Part shown: one piece after another, positions 15,734 through 24,068 of the stretch | How the letters are laid out: every line of letters starts with the position of its first letter | Numbering within the stretch: position 1 is the first letter of the stretch | Assembly: GCA_903847205.1 (NCBI GenBank) | Contig: CAINDA010000035.1 | Location: forward strand, 1 to 64,000 | DNA length: 64,000 nucleotides | Direction: 5' to 3' | Source: an uncultured Bacteroidota bacterium | GTDB lineage: Bacteria > Bacteroidota > Bacteroidia > 2-12-FULL-35-15 | Notes under the pieces: generated by a model | What the model was told of the DNA's origin: nothing | The model's input: only the letters and a program-made list of their open reading frames with translations | Databases searched by the model: none | Translations under genes and position numbers: made by a program

Positions 15734-18700
15734 CTACCTCACCAGCGTCAGCGATCCATTCTTCTGAAGCGGATTACCATGCCTGTCAATCATATTGAGT
15801 ATAAAAAAATAAGTCCCCGGCGAAGCAGGAACTCCGGCCATAGTTCTTCCGTCCCAGCCCGAACCTCCGGTACTCCATTCATACATTTTTTCGCCCCAGC
15901 GGTTAAAAATACCGGCCGAAACAAAATTTATATTCCCTAAAGTAAAGTTGAAAACATCATTGATCCCGTCGCCGTTCGGACTGAATACATTCGGATAAAT
16001 AATAATAGTCTCTGGATCCACCCGTATAGTCTGCAGTGTTGCAGTATCAATACAGCCGTGAATATCCGTTGCTATAAGAGTAATAACATATCCTTTTGCG
16101 CTGTCGCCGGTATTATAAAATATATGAGAAGGGTTTATATCGGTGGAGGTATGCCCTTCATCAAACAGCCACTGATAAGTAAGGCTGCTGCCTGTGCTGA
16201 GGTTGGTAAAATAAACCGACAGCGGATCAATTCCCGAAACCGGACTGGCCGAAAAGTCGGCAGTAAGTCCGTTGCCCAGCATGGCAACCGAAGCCGAATC
16301 AATATTTATACAGCCTGCTGCATCCGTTACCGTAAGATAATAAATAGTATTAACCCCCACAGCCAAAGCCCAGGGGTTGGCAATCGACGTATTATTTAAT
16401 CCTCCTGCCGGAATCCATGAATAGGTATATGGCGGAGTGCCGCTTGTTCCCGAAGGAGTACCGCCAAGCAAAAAGTCCTGGTTTTTGCAATGCGCTCCGC
16501 TTCCTGCACCGGCATCGGCATGAGGCCCGGCCGGATTAAAAGTAACGGCAACAGAGTCAATATCCTCACAGCCTGCCGCATCAATAATAATTAATGAATA
16601 AATAATATTTGCAGTTACCACCGCATACGGATTAGCAGCATTGGCATTGCTTAAACCCGCTGCCGGAACCCATGTATAAGTGTATGGAGATGTGCCGCTT
16701 AACGCCGATGGGCTGCCGCCCAGCTGTAAGGTGCCTCCCGTGCATAAATTATTGCTGCCATTGCCTGCATGGGCATAAGGCCCGTTCGAATTAAATAAAA
16801 GATTTACCGAATCAAGGTTCTGACAGCCCGTGGCATCCGTTACCGTTACCGTATAAGTACGGTTGGCAGTTATTGAAGCGGTCGGGTTAGAAATAGAAGT
16901 GCTGTTTAAACCCGAAGCAGGTATCCATGCATAGCCGTATGGCGATGTTCCGCCTGTTCCTGTAGGAGTACCTCCCAAAAGCACTGTACCTCCTGTGCAG
17001 ATGCTGTTACTTCCGAATCCCGCATCGGCAAAAGGCCCGCCTGCATGATAGGTTACTGCAACCGAATCAATATCCTCGCAGCCGGCCGCATCAGTAACAA
17101 TTAAATAATAAGCAAAATCAGCTGTTATTGCAGCAATCGGATTTGGGATAATCTGGCTGTTTAAATTATTACCCGGCTGCCACGAATAAGTATAAGGAGC
17201 CGTACCGCCCGAGCTCGTAGGCGCTCCGCCAAGGATAATCAGGCCGCCCGAACATAAGGTATTACTGCCGAAACCTGCTTCGGCATGAGGGCCGTTCGAA
17301 TTAAATAAAAGATGAACCGAATCTAAATTCTGGCAGCCGCCGGCATCGGTAACCACCACAACATAAAAAGTATTTGCAGTAATGGAAGCTGTCGGGTTTG
17401 ACGCAGTAATATTGTTTAAGCCAGCCCCCGGCATCCAGGTATAACTATAAGGCGATGCACCTCCGCTTGCGGAAGGATTGCCTCCTAAAAGCGCAGTTCC
17501 GCCGGTACAGATAGTATTTTGGCCGAAACCCGCATCGGCAAACGGCCCGCTTGAACTATAGGTGAGTGCAACCGAATCAATATCTTCGCAGCCGGCGCCG
17601 TCTCTTACAATCACATAATAAGCGCTGTTGGATGTTACAGTAGCTGTTGGATTAGCCGCCGAGGTAGTATTTAAACCTGCACTCGGAAACCAAGAATAGG
17701 TATAAGGGGTCGTTCCGCCCGAGCTGGTTGGCGCACCGCCCAGAATAATAGTTCCGCCTGTGCATAAAGTGTTATTGCCGAAGCCTGCTTCTGCATGAGG
17801 CCCGGAAGCATTAAAGGTCAATGAAACAGAATCAATATCCTCACAGCCCAGCGAATCAGTTACAATTACAGCATAGGTGCTGTTAGAAGTTATGGATGCG
17901 GTAGGATTAGAAGCCGTAGTGATATTTATGCCCGCTCCCGGAACCCATGAATACGTATAGGGGGCTGTGCCGCCCGATGCAGTCGGCGTACCGCCAAGCA
18001 GTGCTGTTCCGCCTGTGCAGATAGTACCGCTGCCGAACCCTGCCACAGCATGAGGGCCGTTAGAATTAAATAAAAGGTGAACCGAATCTAAATTCTGACA
18101 GCCGCCTGCATCGGTAACAACCACCACATAAAAAGTATTTGCTATTATAGTTGCAGTAGGATTGGCAATTGCAATGCTGCTTAAACCAGCACCCGGCATC
18201 CAGGTATAGCTGTATGGCGATACACCCCCGCTGCCGGTAGGGTTCCCTCCCAAAAGAACTGTTCCGCCTGTGCAGATAGCATTATGCCCGAAACCTGCAT
18301 CGGCAAAAGGCCCTGAAGCATTATACGTCAATGAAACCGAATCAATATCCTGGCAGCCTCCTGCATCCCTTACTATAACATAGTAATTACTGTTAGAAGT
18401 TATTGAAGCTGTCGGATTTGAAACCGAAGTATCATTTATGCCAGCGCTTGAATGCCATGAATAAGTATAAGGCGATGTACCGCCGAAAGCAGTAGGCGCA
18501 CCTCCCAAAATAATTGTTCCGCCGGTGCATAAAGTATTTAGTCCGAAACCCGCTTCGGCATGGGGGCCTGAAGCGTTAAATAAAATATGAACCGAATCTA
18601 AATTCTGGCAGCCTGTAGCATCAGTAACAATAACCACATAAAAAGTATTAGCTGTAACCACTGCTGCCGGATTAGATGCCGTGGCATTATTCAAGCCCGC

Positions 18701-21391
18701 AGCCGGCAGCCAGTTATAGGTATAAGGAGCTGTGCCGCCTGTTCCTGTTGGAGCACCTCCCAAAAGGACGGTACCGCCTGTACACAAGGTATTACTTCCG
18801 AATCCTGCATCGGCAAAAGGCCCGGGAACATTATAAGTAACCGAAACAGTGCTGATATTCTGGCAGCCTGCAGCATCCACAATAGTTACCGCATACGTAA
18901 TATTGGCCGTAATAACAGCTGTAGGATTTGAAGCCGAAGCATTATTTAATCCCGTTACCGGAAGCCAGGCATAAGTATAAGGAGCTGTTCCGCCCGAAGC
19001 CGTAGGAGCGCCGCCCAAAAGAATATTACCGCCTGAACATAAGGAGGCATGACCGAATCCTGCATCGGCATGTGGGCCAATTGCGCTGTATATCAGATGC
19101 ACCGAATCTCTGCTCTGGCAGCCTTTTGAGTCCCTTACTATTACTGAATAAGTGGTGTTCGCGCTCACTGTTGCAACAGGATTAGCAGCTGAAGCATTGT
19201 TTAAGCCAGCAGCAGGAAGCCACGTATAAGTATATGGAGCCTGTCCGCCCGCAGCAGTTGGACTCCCTCCCAGCGTGATGTTTCCTCCGGTGCATAATGA
19301 ACTGCTGCCGAACCCCGCAGTTGCATGTATAGGGGGATTAACAATAAGCGAATGCGTGATTGAATCGCGGCATCCGAAATTTGAAACCATTAGCAAAGAA
19401 ACAGTATAAGTCCCCGGAAGCACATAGCCGTGCAGCGGATTTTGAGTATGATTAATCGGACTGCCGTCACCGAAATTCCAGGTGCGTGATTGGATTACAT
19501 CGGGTGCCGTAATAGTTGATAAATCATTAAATTGTATTGAATCGCCCCGGCATACAATCACTGTATCAAACTGCGCATGAGGCACCGAATGCACCGTAAT
19601 ACTCCGCATAGCAGTATCACTGCAGCCGAAAGTAGTAGTTACTGTTAATATCGCAGTGTAAACTCCCGGATTGGTATAAACATAAGCCGGACTTATATTG
19701 GTATTGGCAGAACTGCCGTCTCCGAAATTCCATGACCAGCCGCTGATGGTTCCTGAGGTACTGGTGGAATGGTCGGTAAACTGGGTGGGACTGCCATTGC
19801 AAACGGAAGTATTGCTGAAAGTGGCAGCAGGTGCATCATGTGCAAGAATGTTGATTGCAACAGTATTGGTGTCGGTTGAATTACCGCAGGATGCAACAAG
19901 CTGCACTCTTTGTATCCCTGATGAACTAAAGATAAGAGACAGCGTATCATGCACGCCCTGGTTTAGGCCGTTCACAAACCATTGTGTACAGGCTGCTCCC
20001 GGCGAAGTGGTATTATAAAAGTTAATGGTATTTCCGATACAGGCAGTAGTGCTGCTTTGAGTAAAAGTAGGGATGATGCCGCAATGCAGGCAGATAAAAT
20101 TATCCGCTGCTGAATAATTATTTGCTGCAATAGGCGGATTTGTGGCAGTAATTCCCGGATCAACTTCCTGCATGCCGGTACCTACAGCAGGGCTTACATT
20201 AGTAACTACAGTGGCACAGTTTGCTTCGTGACAGCCGACAACTCCCATACTGTCGGTTTTCATAAAAACAGGGTCGTAATAATCGGCTCCGAAATTAAGT
20301 GTTATCATGGAAAGCGCAAATCCTTTATCAGGAGCTTCCCTTACCATTTCACCTTTGTCATAAGCAGCATCACCATAGGCTTTTGACCAAAGGAGATTAC
20401 CTGAAACATCGGTTTTTAATAAATAGGCATCCAAATCCCCATGCCCGAAACTTGTAGTGTAACCGCAGATAATATAGCCGCCGTTGCTGATCTGATGAGC
20501 GAAACGGGGCTGGTCATCTGCAGTTCCGCCGTAAGTTTTTGACCATTGAAGATTACCTGAATTATCGGTTTTAACAAGTAAAATATCATTGCTTCCGGCC
20601 CCGTAACTTCCCGTGTTACCGCAGACCATATAACCGCCGTCGCTAGTTGCCTGAGCCGAAATTCCCCAGGAACTGCTTCCTTCGCCGGCAGCGCCGCCGT
20701 ATGTTTTCGACCATTGGATAGTCCCGGCGTTGTTTAACTTCATTAAAAAAAGATCTGTACTGCCTGCCCCATAGCTGGAAGTATAACCGCCTACTATATA
20801 TCCACCGTCGCTTGTCTGCTCAACATAATTCCCCCATTCATTCCCAGCTCCCCCGTAATTTTTTATCCATTGTGTATTGCCATTCGCATCTGTTTTAATT
20901 AGTATAACATCATTCCCCCCAAATGCGCCGGCAGCTGAAAACCCGCTTAATATAAAGCCGCCGTCGCTTGTCTGCTGAACAAAAAGGCCGTAGCCTGCCG
21001 TATATACCCTCGACCATTGCAAGTTGCCCGAGGCATCAAGCTTTAATAACATTACATCATAAACACTGTTATATAAACAGGCTACAATATATCCTCCGTC
21101 GGCTGTCTGCTGTACATATTTCCCGCCGTCATCTCCTGCACCGCCGAATAGTTTTTCCCATTGCAGGTAACCGCAGCTATTTACTTTATAAACATATATA
21201 TCGCATCCGCCGGCACTTCCCGCCTGCTGCTGCCCGGCCCCTACAAAACCGCCATCACTTGTTTCCGCAAGCGATAATCCACCGTTCATTCCCGGTGCTG
21301 TAGCAAGCCGCATAAAGGTTGTGGCAATCTGCGCAAAGGAGCAATTCCCTAAAAATAAAAAAAGTAAAATGAGCTTGTAAATGTGTTTCAT
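15734..21391 (-). CDS. Giant SprB-like repeat adhesin with T9SS type B sorting domain
   Basis: A 1885-residue exported protein. Signal peptide at 1-20; a beta-propeller-like region of about six repeats of TSDGGYIVxGxTxSxG with WSKTYGG (25-400); an Ig-like region; two PKD domains (about 515-688; WNFGDGS motifs); twelve SprB-like repeats of 85 residues (689-1708), each with LCTGGT, LLGGAPT, PYTYxW and DAxGCxxxDSV; one more PKD domain (1709-1795); and the CHU_C-type C-terminal domain beginning YPNVFSPNGDGINDVF with FNRWGEKMYEW and GWDG. That C-terminus directs export by T9SS and surface attachment. SprB-class adhesins are moved along the surface in gliding bacteria; such a role here is inference. 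A TATATTTG promoter lies 90 bases upstream. Confidence 0.93.
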   Translation of the reverse strand: MKHIYKLILLFLFLGNCSFAQIATTFMRLATAPGMNGGLSLAETSDGGFVGAGQQQAGSAGGCDIYVYKVNSCGYLQWEKLFGGAGDDGGKYVQQTADGGYIVACLYNSVYDVMLLKLDASGNLQWSRVYTAGYGLFVQQTSDGGFILSGFSAAGAFGGNDVILIKTDANGNTQWIKNYGGAGNEWGNYVEQTSDGGYIVGGYTSSYGAGSTDLFLMKLNNAGTIQWSKTYGGAAGEGSSSWGISAQATSDGGYMVCGNTGSYGAGSNDILLVKTDNSGNLQWSKTYGGTADDQPRFAHQISNGGYIICGYTTSFGHGDLDAYLLKTDVSGNLLWSKAYGDAAYDKGEMVREAPDKGFALSMITLNFGADYYDPVFMKTDSMGVVGCHEANCATVVTNVSPAVGTGMQEVDPGITATNPPIAANNYSAADNFICLHCGIIPTFTQSSTTACIGNTINFYNTTSPGAACTQWFVNGLNQGVHDTLSLIFSSSGIQRVQLVASCGNSTDTNTVAINILAHDAPAATFSNTSVCNGSPTQFTDHSTSTSGTISGWSWNFGDGSSANTNISPAYVYTNPGVYTAILTVTTTFGCSDTAMRSITVHSVPHAQFDTVIVCRGDSIQFNDLSTITAPDVIQSRTWNFGDGSPINHTQNPLHGYVLPGTYTVSLLMVSNFGCRDSITHSLIVNPPIHATAGFGSSSLCTGGNITLGGSPTAAGGQAPYTYTWLPAAGLNNASAANPVATVSANTTYSVIVRDSKGCQSRDSVHLIYSAIGPHADAGFGHASLCSGGNILLGGAPTASGGTAPYTYAWLPVTGLNNASASNPTAVITANITYAVTIVDAAGCQNISTVSVTYNVPGPFADAGFGSNTLCTGGTVLLGGAPTGTGGTAPYTYNWLPAAGLNNATASNPAAVVTANTFYVVIVTDATGCQNLDSVHILFNASGPHAEAGFGLNTLCTGGTIILGGAPTAFGGTSPYTYSWHSSAGINDTSVSNPTASITSNSNYYVIVRDAGGCQDIDSVSLTYNASGPFADAGFGHNAICTGGTVLLGGNPTGSGGVSPYSYTWMPGAGLSSIAIANPTATIIANTFYVVVVTDAGGCQNLDSVHLLFNSNGPHAVAGFGSGTICTGGTALLGGTPTASGGTAPYTYSWVPGAGINITTASNPTASITSNSTYAVIVTDSLGCEDIDSVSLTFNASGPHAEAGFGNNTLCTGGTIILGGAPTSSGGTTPYTYSWFPSAGLNTTSAANPTATVTSNSAYYVIVRDGAGCEDIDSVALTYSSSGPFADAGFGQNTICTGGTALLGGNPSASGGASPYSYTWMPGAGLNNITASNPTASITANTFYVVVVTDAGGCQNLDSVHLLFNSNGPHAEAGFGSNTLCSGGLIILGGAPTSSGGTAPYTYSWQPGNNLNSQIIPNPIAAITADFAYYLIVTDAAGCEDIDSVAVTYHAGGPFADAGFGSNSICTGGTVLLGGTPTGTGGTSPYGYAWIPASGLNSTSISNPTASITANRTYTVTVTDATGCQNLDSVNLLFNSNGPYAHAGNGSNNLCTGGTLQLGGSPSALSGTSPYTYTWVPAAGLSNANAANPYAVVTANIIYSLIIIDAAGCEDIDSVAVTFNPAGPHADAGAGSGAHCKNQDFLLGGTPSGTSGTPPYTYSWIPAGGLNNTSIANPWALAVGVNTIYYLTVTDAAGCINIDSASVAMLGNGLTADFSASPVSGIDPLSVYFTNLSTGSSLTYQWLFDEGHTSTDINPSHIFYNTGDSAKGYVITLIATDIHGCIDTATLQTIRVDPETIIIYPNVFSPNGDGINDVFNFTLGNINFVSAGIFNRWGEKMYEWSTGGSGWDGRTMAGVPASPGTYFFILNMIDRHGNPLQKNGSLTLVR
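16268..19327 (-). repeat. Twelve 255-bp tandem repeats within the adhesin gene
   Basis: The coding repeats are 85 codons each without indels. They fall into types by their ends: QNLDSVHLLFNSNGP (repeats 3, 5, 8, 10) and EDIDSV or QDIDSV (4, 6, 7, 9, 11). Repeats 4/5, 7/8 and 9/10 form matching pairs, so the array has probably grown by copying of two-repeat (510-bp) blocks. Confidence 0.85.
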
Positions 21392-21481
21392 AATCGCTCA
21401 CATATTTTGAAGTATTTAAACTTTAAACTAAAATAATCTGAAGTTCAATAATATGCTTAATACAGCTTTAATGCGGTAAAG

Positions 21482-21489
21482 CAAATATA
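21482..21489 (-). promoter_or_regulatory. Candidate -7 element TATATTTG
   Basis: An exact TAnnTTTG match on the minus strand, 90 bases before the start of the giant adhesin gene, implying an 80-90-base leader. No clear -33 TTTG at the usual spacing. Confidence 0.45.
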
Positions 21490-21573
21490 AAAAAATTAAG
21501 ACAATCCTGCAGCAGAGTTTTAAAAAGATTTGAAACAATGAGTTAACAGGAGCCAGAAAGGAAACCGAAAATT

Positions 21574-22026
21574 TTATTCCCTGTTTTTTGTATCGATAAT
21601 AATGGTAACAGGCCCGTCATTCAAAAGATTTACTTTCATGTCGGCGCCAAAAACTCCTGTTTGTATCTGTTTCCCTAGATCAAACTGTAATTGAAGAATC
21701 ATTTTTTCATTCAGCGGAACAGCAGTCTCGGCTTTTGCTGCTTTTAAATAGGAAGGGCGGTTTCCCTTTTTTGTTGATGCTTGCAGCGTAAACTGGGAAA
21801 TAAGAAGCAGTGCACCCTTCACATCTTTCAGTGATAAATTCATAACAGAATTCTCATCATTAAAAATACGAAGGTTTATTATTTTAGAGCTCAGCCAGGT
21901 AATATCTTCCAGTGTATCTGCATCTTCAATACCCAGTAAAACAAGCAATCCCAGGTCAATTGAACTTTTTAATTTCCCATCAATGGTTACTGATGCCTGT
22001 GTAACCCGCTGTATTACTACCTTCAT
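21574..22026 (-). CDS. dtd: D-aminoacyl-tRNA deacylase
   Basis: A 150-residue cytoplasmic protein, full length for DTD. It hydrolyses D-amino acids (and glycine) from mischarged tRNA. Diagnostic motifs are MKVVIQRVTQASVTIDG at the start, SQFTL at residues 87-91 and the C-terminal NDGPVTIIIDTKN containing the cross-subunit Gly-Pro motif (GPVT). Its ATG lies two bases after the rsgA stop, so the genes are cotranscribed and probably translationally coupled. Both serve translation quality, which fits the pairing. Confidence 0.95.
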   Translation of the reverse strand: MKVVIQRVTQASVTIDGKLKSSIDLGLLVLLGIEDADTLEDITWLSSKIINLRIFNDENSVMNLSLKDVKGALLLISQFTLQASTKKGNRPSYLKAAKAETAVPLNEKMILQLQFDLGKQIQTGVFGADMKVNLLNDGPVTIIIDTKNRE

Positions 22027-22028
22027 GA

Positions 22029-22961
22029 TTATTGGTAAACAGTTTCTAATTCCTCGCCGTTCAAAATACCCACATAGCTGCTATATCTCGATTTTGCAAT
22101 ACCGCCATTTGAAACAGCATCAATAACGGCGCATTTAGGTTCATTCAAATGAAGGCAGTTATTGAATTTACATTGGTTTTTTATTGCGCGCATTTCAGGA
22201 AAATAATCTGCTATTTCTTCCTTTTCCATATCCACAAGACCTAACTCTTTAATGCCGGGTGTATCAATAATAAATCCGCCGTATGCCAGCGGATGCATTT
22301 CTGCAAAGGTGGTAGTGTGTTTTCCTTTAGAGTGTGCATCTGAAATTTCGCCTGTTTTTAAATCCAGGTTAATATCCATCGCATTTACCAGCGTGGATTT
22401 ACCAACACCTGAATGACCCGATACTAAAGTGATTTTATCTTTCGTTAATTCTTGCAGCAAATCAATATGCAGCTTTTTTACTGCCGAAACTTTATAACAG
22501 GGATATCCTATTTTCTTATAAATGCTGATAAACTCATCCAATTCTTTCATAAATTGAATATCTGCTTCAGCTAAATCAACCTTATTAAATATAATGCTTA
22601 CAGGAATATGATAGGCTTCGGCAGTTAATAAAAACCGGTCAATAAATCCGGCTGATGTACGCGGTGAAGCAAGTGTAACAACTAAAAATGCCTGATCAAG
22701 ATTAGCAGCAAGTATATGCGACTGCTTTGATAAATTAATTGACTTGCGGATGATGTAATTTTTTCGTTCTTCAATTTTATGTATAACCCCTCTCCCATCG
22801 GCCTCCATTTCAAACTCCACCTTATCGCCCACAGCAATAGGATTGGTAGTTTTTATTCCTTTGATACGAAACTTGCCTTTGATACCGCATTCCACAATTG
22901 CTTTGGTTTCTGTTAAAACAGTGTACCAGCTTCCTGTAGATTTTATTACTACACCTTTCAA
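22029..22961 (-). CDS. rsgA: Ribosome small-subunit GTPase RsgA
   Basis: A 310-residue late-assembly factor of the 30S subunit. It shows the circularly permuted GTPase order: N-terminal OB fold (1-70), then G4 NKVD (IIFNKVDLAEAD), G1 (GHSGVGKSTLVNA), the switch region KGKHTTTFAEM, G3 DTPGIKELG, and a C-terminal zinc-binding domain with CKFNNCLHLNEPKCAV. No ATG or GTG fits; the family start MKGxVIKSTGSWYTV begins at a TTG at 22959-22961, so TTG is taken as the initiator. It is the first gene of the operon with dtd. Confidence 0.95.
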   Translation of the reverse strand: MKGVVIKSTGSWYTVLTETKAIVECGIKGKFRIKGIKTTNPIAVGDKVEFEMEADGRGVIHKIEERKNYIIRKSINLSKQSHILAANLDQAFLVVTLASPRTSAGFIDRFLLTAEAYHIPVSIIFNKVDLAEADIQFMKELDEFISIYKKIGYPCYKVSAVKKLHIDLLQELTKDKITLVSGHSGVGKSTLVNAMDINLDLKTGEISDAHSKGKHTTTFAEMHPLAYGGFIIDTPGIKELGLVDMEKEEIADYFPEMRAIKNQCKFNNCLHLNEPKCAVIDAVSNGGIAKSRYSSYVGILNGEELETVYQ

Positions 22962-22996
22962 ATTTAATTATTGATTAATCGTTATTTAGTAATTAG

Positions 22997-23037
22997 TATT
23001 TTTGACGCATCAAATTTATCAAAAAGAATTAGCTTTG
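22997..23037 (+). promoter_or_regulatory. Two candidate -7 elements upstream of the GldA-like gene
   Basis: TATTTTTG at 22997-23004 and TAGCTTTG at 23030-23037 both match TAnnTTTG on the plus strand and precede the ATP-binding protein gene by 83 and 50 bases. The first also contains a TTTG that could act as a -33 box for the second, though the 25-base spacing is long. Confidence 0.4.
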
Positions 23038-23087
23038 CAGGTGTTTAGTTTATTTGTAATGGGTACTGAATAAAAGGGAAAAGAAAA

Positions 23088-23996
23088 ATGTCAATAAAAG
23101 TAAGTAACGTCACAAAAATATATTCCGAACAGCGTGCTCTAGACAATGTTTCGTTTGAAGTAAAAACTGCTGAAGTGGTTGGTTTTCTTGGTCCCAACGG
23201 CGCAGGCAAATCTACCATGATGAAAATCCTGACTTGTTTTATTCCTGCAACAGCAGGCACGGCCTCTGTCTGCGGTTATGATATTGCCGAAGAAAGTTTA
23301 GAAGTCCGTAAAAACGTCGGCTACCTTCCCGAGCACAATCCGCTTTACCTGGATATGTATGTGAAAGAATATTTAGAATTTATTTCCGGCTTGCACCATC
23401 TAAAAAATGTAAAATCACGCATCGCCGAAATGATTGAAATGACCGGGCTGCAGGCAGAGCAGAAAAAGAAAATAGGAGCTCTTTCAAAAGGATACCGCCA
23501 GCGTGTAGGACTTGCACAGGCATTGATTCATGATCCCAAAGTGCTGATATTAGATGAGCCTACAACAGGATTAGATCCCAATCAATTAGCTGAAATCCGC
23601 AATCTTATTATTGAAGTCGGCAAACACAAAACAGTGCTTTTTTCTACACATATAATGCAGGAGGTAGAGGCCGTATGCGACCGCGTTATCATTGTCAACA
23701 ACGGAAAAATAGTTGCTGATGATGTTACCTCAGTGCTGCAGCATTCGCAGGATGCAGATAAACAATTTATAACAGTTGAGTTTGATAAAGCAGCAACTGC
23801 TGTTTCATTAAAAACTATTGAAGGAGTGCTGGATGCTAAAAATCTGAAAGAAAATATCTGGCAGATAGAAGCTGCGGCAACTAAAGATATACGCACCGAT
23901 ATTTTTCAATATGCTGTTAAAAACGGGATGGCTGTTCTCACCCTCCATAAAGAAGAGCAGCGGTTAGAAGATGTATTTAAACAATTAACAAAATAA
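23088..23996 (+). CDS. gldA: ABC transporter ATP-binding protein, GldA-like
   Basis: A 302-residue ABC ATPase. Walker A GPNGAGKST (35-43), Q-loop region GYLPEHNPLYLDMYV, signature LSKGYRQRVGLAQ, Walker B VLILDEPTTGLDPNQL and H-loop FSTHIMQEVEAVCDR are intact. The sequence closely follows GldA, the ATPase of the GldA-GldF-GldG complex needed for gliding in Flavobacterium, including NPLYLDMYV and DPNQLAEIRN. Close relatives in non-gliding Bacteroidota exist, and gldF/gldG are not adjacent, so a role in gliding is plausible but not shown. It is followed after 72 bases by a peptidase gene on the same strand. Confidence 0.85.
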   Translation: MSIKVSNVTKIYSEQRALDNVSFEVKTAEVVGFLGPNGAGKSTMMKILTCFIPATAGTASVCGYDIAEESLEVRKNVGYLPEHNPLYLDMYVKEYLEFISGLHHLKNVKSRIAEMIEMTGLQAEQKKKIGALSKGYRQRVGLAQALIHDPKVLILDEPTTGLDPNQLAEIRNLIIEVGKHKTVLFSTHIMQEVEAVCDRVIIVNNGKIVADDVTSVLQHSQDADKQFITVEFDKAATAVSLKTIEGVLDAKNLKENIWQIEAAATKDIRTDIFQYAVKNGMAVLTLHKEEQRLEDVFKQLTK

Positions 23997-24068
23997 TTTT
24001 TTTCGGCAAAGCAGCACTCTAAAGGCTATCCAGCCCCGAAACCCAATAAAAATAAGATTTTAAAAGAA

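Noticed and set aside
16058-20163. Several 60-110-codon ORFs on both strands inside the giant adhesin gene
   Set aside because: They arise from the repetitive, GC-richer coding sequence and show no independent start signals or families.
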